NCBI GenBank assembly: GCA_028695945.1
Contig: JAQVIB010000040.1
Location: forward strand, 1 to 11,322
Direction of reading: 5' to 3'
Origin: Lachnospiraceae bacterium
Lineage (GTDB): Bacteria; Bacillota; Clostridia; Lachnospirales; Anaerotignaceae
DNA length: 11,322 nt
In this document: positions 6,730-11,322 of the stretch, piece by piece
How the letters are laid out: each line of letters begins with the position of its first letter
Numbering within the stretch: the first letter of the stretch is position 1
Notes under the pieces: model-generated
What the model saw: the letters and a program-made list of their open reading frames with translations, nothing else
Databases searched by the model: none
What the model was told of the DNA's origin: nothing
Translations under genes and position numbers: made by a program

Positions 6730-7980
6730 ATGGCAACAATAAAAGAGTTTAAGGCAATACGCCCAACTGCTGAAACTGCAAAAGATGTAGCCGCACTGCC
6801 TTACGATGTTATGAGCAGTGAAGAAGCTAGACAAATGGTTGAAGGCAACCCATTATCATTTTTGCATGTAGACAGGGCTGAAATTGACCTTCCCATTGAA
6901 ACAGACCACTACAGCACTGTTGTATACCAAAAGGCTGCCCAAAACCTTAATTCATTAATTAAAGATAAAGTGCTTGTGGCAGACGAAAATTCATGCCTTT
7001 ATATCTATCGCCTTACAATGAATGGTCATAGCCAAACAGGTCTTGTTGCCTGCACCTCCATAGATGAATATATAGATGGTACAATTAAAAAGCATGAACT
7101 TACACGTGAAGATAAAGAGCAGGACAGAATTAACCACGTAGACTATTGCAATGCTAACACTGGACCAATTTTTCTTGCATATAAAAATGAAAAGAATGCT
7201 GATGAAATAATAACCCGATGGGTGGCTAATAACCAACCAGTTTACGAGTTTGTTTCATCTGACGGCGTTGGTCATTCAGTGTGGGTTATTGACGACACAA
7301 ATGTTATTTCTACACTTAAAACAATTTTTAAAGGTGTTGCAAACTTTTATATTGCAGACGGACACCATAGAAATGCATCTGCTGTAAAGGTAGGTCTTAA
7401 ACGTCGTAAAGAGAACCCCAATTACACTGGTAACGAGGAATTTAACTATTACCTTTCGGTGCTTTTCCCTGAAAGCCAGCTTAATATATTTGACTATAAT
7501 CGTGTTGTAACCGACCTTAATGGTCTTACAGCGGATGAATTTATTGAAAAGCTTTCAAAGTATTTTTATATTATGCCTTACACTGGCGGTGGTAGCTTTA
7601 AACCTAAAATGCCACATCAGTTTGGAATGTACCTAAAAGGGAAATGGTATACTTTGAATGCTGACCCTGATAAAGTTCCGCACGACCCAGTTGGCAGTCT
7701 TGATGTATCAATTTTACAGGAAAATCTGCTTATACCTATTTTAGGCATAAAAGATGTACGTACAGACAAGCGTATAGATTTTATAGGTGGAATTCGTGGT
7801 TTAAGCGAGCTTGAGCGAAGAGTAGACACAGGTGAAATGGCAGTTGCTTTTTCAATGTACCCTACATCCATGGAGGAACTTATGAATGTTGCAGATTCTA
7901 ACCTTATAATGCCGCCAAAATCTACATGGTTTGAACCAAAGCTTAGAAGTGGGCTGTTTATCCATTCTTTAGAAAATTAA
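6730..7980 (+). CDS. DUF1015 family protein of the serine operon (candidate phosphoserine-handling enzyme)
   Basis: A 416-residue cytoplasmic protein without signal peptide or membrane segments. It has the hallmarks of the DUF1015 (COG4198) family: N-terminal IRPTAETAKDVAALPYDV, the charged stretch HELTREDKEQDRINH (122-136), IADGHHRNASA (208-218) and the C-terminal PPKSTWFEPKLRSG (395-408). The DGHHR motif resembles the G-x-H-R-x-x-A motif of the ParB/sulfiredoxin fold, which also contains the archaeal serine kinase SerK. Family members are often found beside serA and serC. No serB phosphatase occurs in this window, so a role in converting phosphoserine to serine, or in controlling that step, is a reasonable but unproven inference. 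AGAGGTG lies 7 nt before the ATG, 14 nt after serA. It is the last gene before a strong terminator, so it shares the T-box control. Confidence 0.88.
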   Translation: MATIKEFKAIRPTAETAKDVAALPYDVMSSEEARQMVEGNPLSFLHVDRAEIDLPIETDHYSTVVYQKAAQNLNSLIKDKVLVADENSCLYIYRLTMNGHSQTGLVACTSIDEYIDGTIKKHELTREDKEQDRINHVDYCNANTGPIFLAYKNEKNADEIITRWVANNQPVYEFVSSDGVGHSVWVIDDTNVISTLKTIFKGVANFYIADGHHRNASAVKVGLKRRKENPNYTGNEEFNYYLSVLFPESQLNIFDYNRVVTDLNGLTADEFIEKLSKYFYIMPYTGGGSFKPKMPHQFGMYLKGKWYTLNADPDKVPHDPVGSLDVSILQENLLIPILGIKDVRTDKRIDFIGGIRGLSELERRVDTGEMAVAFSMYPTSMEELMNVADSNLIMPPKSTWFEPKLRSGLFIHSLEN

Positions 7981-7995
7981 TTTACCTTAAACATA

Positions 7996-8037
7996 AAACG
8001 CTTTCTGTTGAAATAAATCCAACGGAAAGCGTTTTTA
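7996..8037. terminator. Terminator shared by the converging serine operon and panB
   Basis: A 15-bp stem with one T/G position (AAACGCTTTCTGTTG at 7996-8010 with CAACGGAAAGCGTTT at 8020-8034) and a 9-nt loop. On the plus strand it runs into a T tract, and on the minus strand it ends in GTTTTATGT, so it should work in both directions. It lies 15 nt after the DUF1015 gene and about 25 nt after panB. Confidence 0.88.
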
Positions 8038-8062
8038 ATATTTATTATAATTAGTATTTATA

Positions 8063-8890
8063 TTAATCTTCGTCGAAACCTTCAACCTTTGTGTTGTATG
8101 AATACTCAGGTGTTGGGAAAGCACCTGTATTTACTTCATCAGCAAATGTGTCAAGAGCGTCTACAATAACTGTTCTAAGGTCTGCATACTTTTTAGCAAA
8201 CTTAGGTACCCAGTCATTAATGCCCATAATATCTGGCCATACAAGGTCTTGTGAATCACAGTGAGGCCCTGCACCAATACCCATTGTAGGTATTTTAAGT
8301 GTCTCTGTAATTTTTTTAGCCACTCCAGAAGGCATACCTTCAAGGTTGATAAGAAAAGCACCAGCAGCTTCAACAGCCTTTGCAGTTTCAAGAAGGTGTA
8401 AAGCAGCTTCATTACTCTTACCCTGAACTTTGAAACCACCCATCATTGCTGATGTTTGTGGTGTTAAACCAATGTGACCCATAACAGGAATGCCTGCTTT
8501 AACAACAGCCTCAATGTAAGGGACAGTGTTCATTCCGCCTTCCATCTTAACACAGTCACAACCGCCTTCAGCAAAAACTCTTGTTGCATTTTCTACAGCT
8601 TTATCTATATTGCCGTTGTAAGCACCAAATGGCATGTCTCCAACTACAAAAGTTTCAGGAGCACCTTTAACTACATTTTTTATGTGGTAAATCATATCGT
8701 CAACTGTAACACCTACTGTTCCGTTCATACCAAGCATGTTCATGCCAAGTGAATCACCAACAAGTATCATATCTACTTTACTTAAATTAACAAGTGTAGC
8801 TGACATAAAATCGTAGCAAGCTACCATAGATACCTTTTTATCGCTGTTTTTTGTTGCCATAATCTCTGGTACTGTGATTTTCTTCTTCAT
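8063..8890 (-). CDS. panB: 3-methyl-2-oxobutanoate hydroxymethyltransferase (ketopantoate hydroxymethyltransferase)
   Basis: A 275-residue TIM-barrel enzyme of normal length. It adds a hydroxymethyl group from 5,10-methylene-tetrahydrofolate to 3-methyl-2-oxobutanoate, the committed step towards pantothenate and CoA. Metal and substrate residues are recognisable: D46 in VGDSLGM (44-50), D85 in VGDMPFGAY, E117 in KMEGG and the probable general base E184 in INLEGMP. GIGAGPHCDSQDLV (204-217) matches the conserved C-terminal loop. The LEGMP motif differs from the LECVP of E. coli, which marks a divergent clostridial form. AGGGGG lies 9 nt before the ATG. panC and panD are not adjacent, so the gene stands alone between two terminators. 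An inverted repeat overlapping its probable promoter suggests specific control. Confidence 0.95.
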   Translation of the reverse strand: MKKKITVPEIMATKNSDKKVSMVACYDFMSATLVNLSKVDMILVGDSLGMNMLGMNGTVGVTVDDMIYHIKNVVKGAPETFVVGDMPFGAYNGNIDKAVENATRVFAEGGCDCVKMEGGMNTVPYIEAVVKAGIPVMGHIGLTPQTSAMMGGFKVQGKSNEAALHLLETAKAVEAAGAFLINLEGMPSGVAKKITETLKIPTMGIGAGPHCDSQDLVWPDIMGINDWVPKFAKKYADLRTVIVDALDTFADEVNTGAFPTPEYSYNTKVEGFDED

Positions 8891-8950
8891 TTTCTTTATC
8901 CCCCTTGAAAATTGAATGTTTTAATAGCTTAACAAAAAAACAAGTTGCCT

Positions 8951-8995
8951 ATACATTAAATATGTACCATGCAAACCTGTACATATTATACATTA
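8951..8995. repeat. Inverted repeat over the putative panB promoter, flanked by an 8-bp direct repeat
   Basis: Perfect 9-bp arms, AATATGTAC (8959-8967) and GTACATATT (8979-8987), are separated by 11 nt. The copies of ATACATTA (8951-8958 and 8988-8995) flank them directly. A minus-strand TATAAT (8985-8990) overlaps the upstream arm, so transcription of panB would begin within the repeat, near 8978. This is where a repressor operator is expected. The -35 region is poor, so the promoter itself is only tentative. A leader RNA hairpin is the alternative. Confidence 0.55.
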
Positions 8996-9133
8996 CTGCC
9001 AAAATAAAATATATACTATATTCTACCGAAGTTTTTGGTATTAATATATTGTTTTTTGTAGATTTGTGTTTAACATACTACTGTTTTTGTTGCAAACGCC
9101 CTAAAACAAGAGAATAATATGTTCATTTTACCA

Positions 9134-9171
9134 AAAAGGGCTTCGTGAAATATAATCCACGAAGCCCTTTT
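9134..9171 (-). terminator. Terminator of ileS
   Basis: A perfect 14-bp stem (AAAAGGGCTTCGTG / CACGAAGCCCTTTT) with a 10-nt loop, directly after the ileS stop codon. On the minus strand the stem ends in CCCTTTTTGG, a usable U-run. It separates ileS from panB, so the two are probably transcribed independently. The remaining sequence between here and panB is AT-rich, and apart from the inverted repeat I see nothing in it. Confidence 0.9.
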
Positions 9172-9176
9172 CAAAA

Positions 9177-11321
9177 CTATTTCTGTACAGAAAGTGTTAC
9201 TTTTTCACCATTAATATTCCATTCCTTTGTATAGCCTTCTGTTTTCTCAAAAATCATATCATCTGCAAGCACATCGCTTTTAATCATATCCGCATTGCGT
9301 GCTGCAACATCTGAAACCTTTGTGTTACCCATTACATAAACCTTAATTCTGTCTGTAACCTGGAAGTTTGCTTCTTTACGCATTGTTTGAATTTTGCTTA
9401 CAATTTCACGCACAAAGCCTTCTTCAATAAGTTCTTCTGTAAGGTTAGTATCAAGCACAACTGTTACTTTTAAGTCACTCTCTGTTACAAAACCTGCTTT
9501 TTCAGTTGTTTCAACAAGTACATCACTTTCAGCCAAAGTAACTTCCGTTCCTTCAACATCAAATGTAACTGTATTTCCAGCCTTAAATTCAGCAACATAT
9601 GCACTTCCATCGCACTGTGCAAGGTACTGACCAATTTTTGGCACAAGCTTACCATATTTTGGACCTAATGTTCTAAGCTGTGGTTTAAGGTTATAGCCTG
9701 TAAAATTGTCTGTATCCTGTGTAAATACAACATTTTTAATGTTAAGCTCATCGGCAATTGTTTCCACAAACATTTCAGGCAATTCCTGCTCTGCCTTCAC
9801 ATACATTGTACCAATTGGCTGACGATTTTTGATATTTGCTGTGTTTCTTGCCGCACGTCCCTTAACAACAATTTGAAGAACCATATCCATGTTTGCCTCA
9901 AGGTCTTTATCAATCCAAGCCTCGTTTGCAACAGGATAATCTGTTAAATGAACGCTTTCTGGTGCATCCTTATCAAAGTTTTTAACAAGATTTGCGTAAA
10001 TGCTTTCAACAATATAAGGTACAAAAGGTGCAGCAAGCTTGCTCATGGTTACAAGCACTGTGTAAAGTGTCATGTATGCATTAATCTTATCCTGTGGCAT
10101 ATCCTTGCCCCAGAAACGCTCACGACTTCTTCTTACATACCAGTTACTAAGTTCATCCACAAATTCTTGCATAGCCCTTGCTGGCTCTGTAATTTTGTAG
10201 GTTTCAAGCCCTGTGTCCACACTCTTAACAAGTGTATTCAACTTGGATAAAATCCATTTGTCCATTGGTGCAAGCTTATCATATTCAAGCTCATATTTTG
10301 TTGGGTCAAACTGGTCAATTTCTGCGTAAAGTACATAGAAAGCATAAGTATTCCAAAGTGTACCCATGAATTTTCTCTGCTGTTCGCTAACTGCTTCTCC
10401 GTCAAAACGGCATGGAAGCCATGGTGCACTATTTACATAGAAGTCCCAGCGAATTGCATCAGCACCTTGATTATTCATAACATCCCAAGGGTCTACAACA
10501 TTGCCCTTGTGCTTGCTCATCTTAATACCATTTTTATCTAAAACGTGACCCATTACAATACAGTTTTTAAAGTCACTTTGCTCAAAAAGCAAGGTTGAAA
10601 TAGCTAACTGAGAATAGAACCAACCTCTTGTTTGGTCAATAGCTTCTGTAATGAAATCCGCTGGGAAACGAGACTCAAAAAGCTCTTTATTTTCAAATGG
10701 GTAGTGCCATTGTGCAAAAGGCATTGCCCCAGAATCGAACCAACAGTCAATAACTTCTGAAACCCTTGTCATTTGCTTACCGCACTGTGGGCATTTAATG
10801 TGTACTTTGTCAATAAATGGTTTGTGAAGTTCAATTTCGTCTGGGCAGTCATCGCTCATAGATTTCAATTCTTCAATACCGCCAATTACGTGGCGATGTC
10901 CACATTCACATTCCCAAACAGGAAGTGGCGTACCCCAGTAACGCTCACGGCTAAGGCCCCAGTCAATAACGTTTTCAAGGAAGTTTCCAAAACGACCCTC
11001 TTTAATATTATCAGGATACCAATTGATAGTTCTGTTGTTTGCAACAAGTTGGTCACGAACCTTTGTCATTTCAATGAACCATGTGTCACGTGCATAGTAA
11101 ATAAGTGGTGTATCACATCTCCAACAGAATGGGTAGCTATGTTCAAAAGGAAGTGCCGCAAAAAGAGAACCTTTTCCCTTTAAGTAATCAAACACAAGCT
11201 TGTCGCCGTCTTTAACAAATGTTCCAACCCAAGGTGTAACCTCTGCTGTAAAAAGACCTTGGCTGTCTACATACTGACGGAAAGGCAGACCATTTTCTCT
11301 TCCAAGACGAGCATCGTCCTC
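9177..11321 (-). CDS. ileS: Isoleucyl-tRNA synthetase, long IleS2-like type, N-terminal part outside the window
   Basis: The visible 714 residues are the C-terminal two thirds of a class I synthetase that charges tRNA-Ile. They begin in the CP1 editing domain with EDDARLGRENGLPF (from residue 1) and continue through CWRCDTPLIYYARDTWF. A four-cysteine zinc site follows (CECG near 138-141 and CPQCG near 177-181), then the catalytic DQTRGWFYSQL segment. The KMSKS loop appears as KMSKH (10509-10523). The anticodon-binding domain and a DUF5915-like C-terminal domain complete it. The editing-domain wording and C-terminal domain match the roughly 1,030-1,050-residue IleS2 branch, which includes eukaryote-like enzymes often less sensitive to mupirocin. 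The frame is open to the right edge. An internal GTG at 11195 is not a start, because conserved editing-domain sequence continues upstream. The stop is TAG. The HIGH motif and any T-box leader are not visible. Confidence 0.95.
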   Translation of the reverse strand, partial: EDDARLGRENGLPFRQYVDSQGLFTAEVTPWVGTFVKDGDKLVFDYLKGKGSLFAALPFEHSYPFCWRCDTPLIYYARDTWFIEMTKVRDQLVANNRTINWYPDNIKEGRFGNFLENVIDWGLSRERYWGTPLPVWECECGHRHVIGGIEELKSMSDDCPDEIELHKPFIDKVHIKCPQCGKQMTRVSEVIDCWFDSGAMPFAQWHYPFENKELFESRFPADFITEAIDQTRGWFYSQLAISTLLFEQSDFKNCIVMGHVLDKNGIKMSKHKGNVVDPWDVMNNQGADAIRWDFYVNSAPWLPCRFDGEAVSEQQRKFMGTLWNTYAFYVLYAEIDQFDPTKYELEYDKLAPMDKWILSKLNTLVKSVDTGLETYKITEPARAMQEFVDELSNWYVRRSRERFWGKDMPQDKINAYMTLYTVLVTMSKLAAPFVPYIVESIYANLVKNFDKDAPESVHLTDYPVANEAWIDKDLEANMDMVLQIVVKGRAARNTANIKNRQPIGTMYVKAEQELPEMFVETIADELNIKNVVFTQDTDNFTGYNLKPQLRTLGPKYGKLVPKIGQYLAQCDGSAYVAEFKAGNTVTFDVEGTEVTLAESDVLVETTEKAGFVTESDLKVTVVLDTNLTEELIEEGFVREIVSKIQTMRKEANFQVTDRIKVYVMGNTKVSDVAARNADMIKSDVLADDMIFEKTEGYTKEWNINGEKVTLSVQK

Positions 11322-11322
11322 A

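Noticed and set aside
8905..9117. Plus-strand frame of 70 codons between panB and ileS
   Set aside because: No ribosome binding site, low-complexity AT-rich composition, and it covers the panB promoter region and inverted repeat.
10773..11183. Plus-strand frame of 136 codons opposite ileS
   Set aside because: It is antisense to a highly conserved part of ileS, has no ribosome binding site, and its composition is that of a shadow frame.
1..11322. General reassignment of TGA to a sense codon
   Set aside because: Only one in-frame TGA occurs among all the genes, tryptophan is encoded by TGG throughout, and gene lengths are normal under the standard code. The absence of TGA stops fits AT-rich clostridial usage.

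Overview
The window looks like chromosomal core sequence from a low-GC anaerobic Firmicute of class Clostridia, probably Lachnospiraceae or Anaerotignum-like. The grounds are AT-rich DNA, TAA-dominated stop codons, strong AGGAGG-type ribosome binding sites, a T-box riboswitch, an SLH-anchored surface protein and a long-type (IleS2-like) isoleucyl-tRNA synthetase. This placement is an inference; there is no rRNA or tRNA gene to confirm it. I see no mobile element, CRISPR array, prophage or tRNA.

Layout. Positions 1-3945 are read leftward: a small one-helix membrane protein (3778-3945), a 696-residue secreted SLH protein with six tandem beta-rich repeats (1517-3607), a radical SAM protein (532-1404), and the start of a multi-spanning membrane protein that runs off the left edge (1-516). 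The last two look like one transcript from a near-consensus sigma-A promoter at 1445-1473. That promoter also shows that the radical SAM gene starts at 1404, not at the GTG at 1443.

Positions 4082-7980 are read rightward and form a serine-biosynthesis operon: promoter, a serine-type T-box riboswitch with its terminator, serC, serA and a DUF1015 gene, ending at a strong terminator. The T-box has a likely UCC specifier and a TGGC sequence that would pair with the G73-CCA end of tRNA-Ser. SerA makes 3-phosphohydroxypyruvate, SerC aminates it to phosphoserine, and the DUF1015 protein is a candidate for the missing phosphoserine-handling step, since no serB is present here. serA is interrupted by a single in-frame TGA (6119-6121) where I expect a cysteine codon. 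Everything on both sides stays in frame and looks intact. This is the most notable observation in the window.

Positions 8063-11322 are read leftward: ileS, whose 5' end lies off the right edge, then its terminator, then a stand-alone panB for pantothenate synthesis. A perfect 9-bp inverted repeat overlaps the putative panB promoter and looks like an operator or a leader hairpin. panB and the serine operon converge on a shared, probably bidirectional terminator at 7996-8037.
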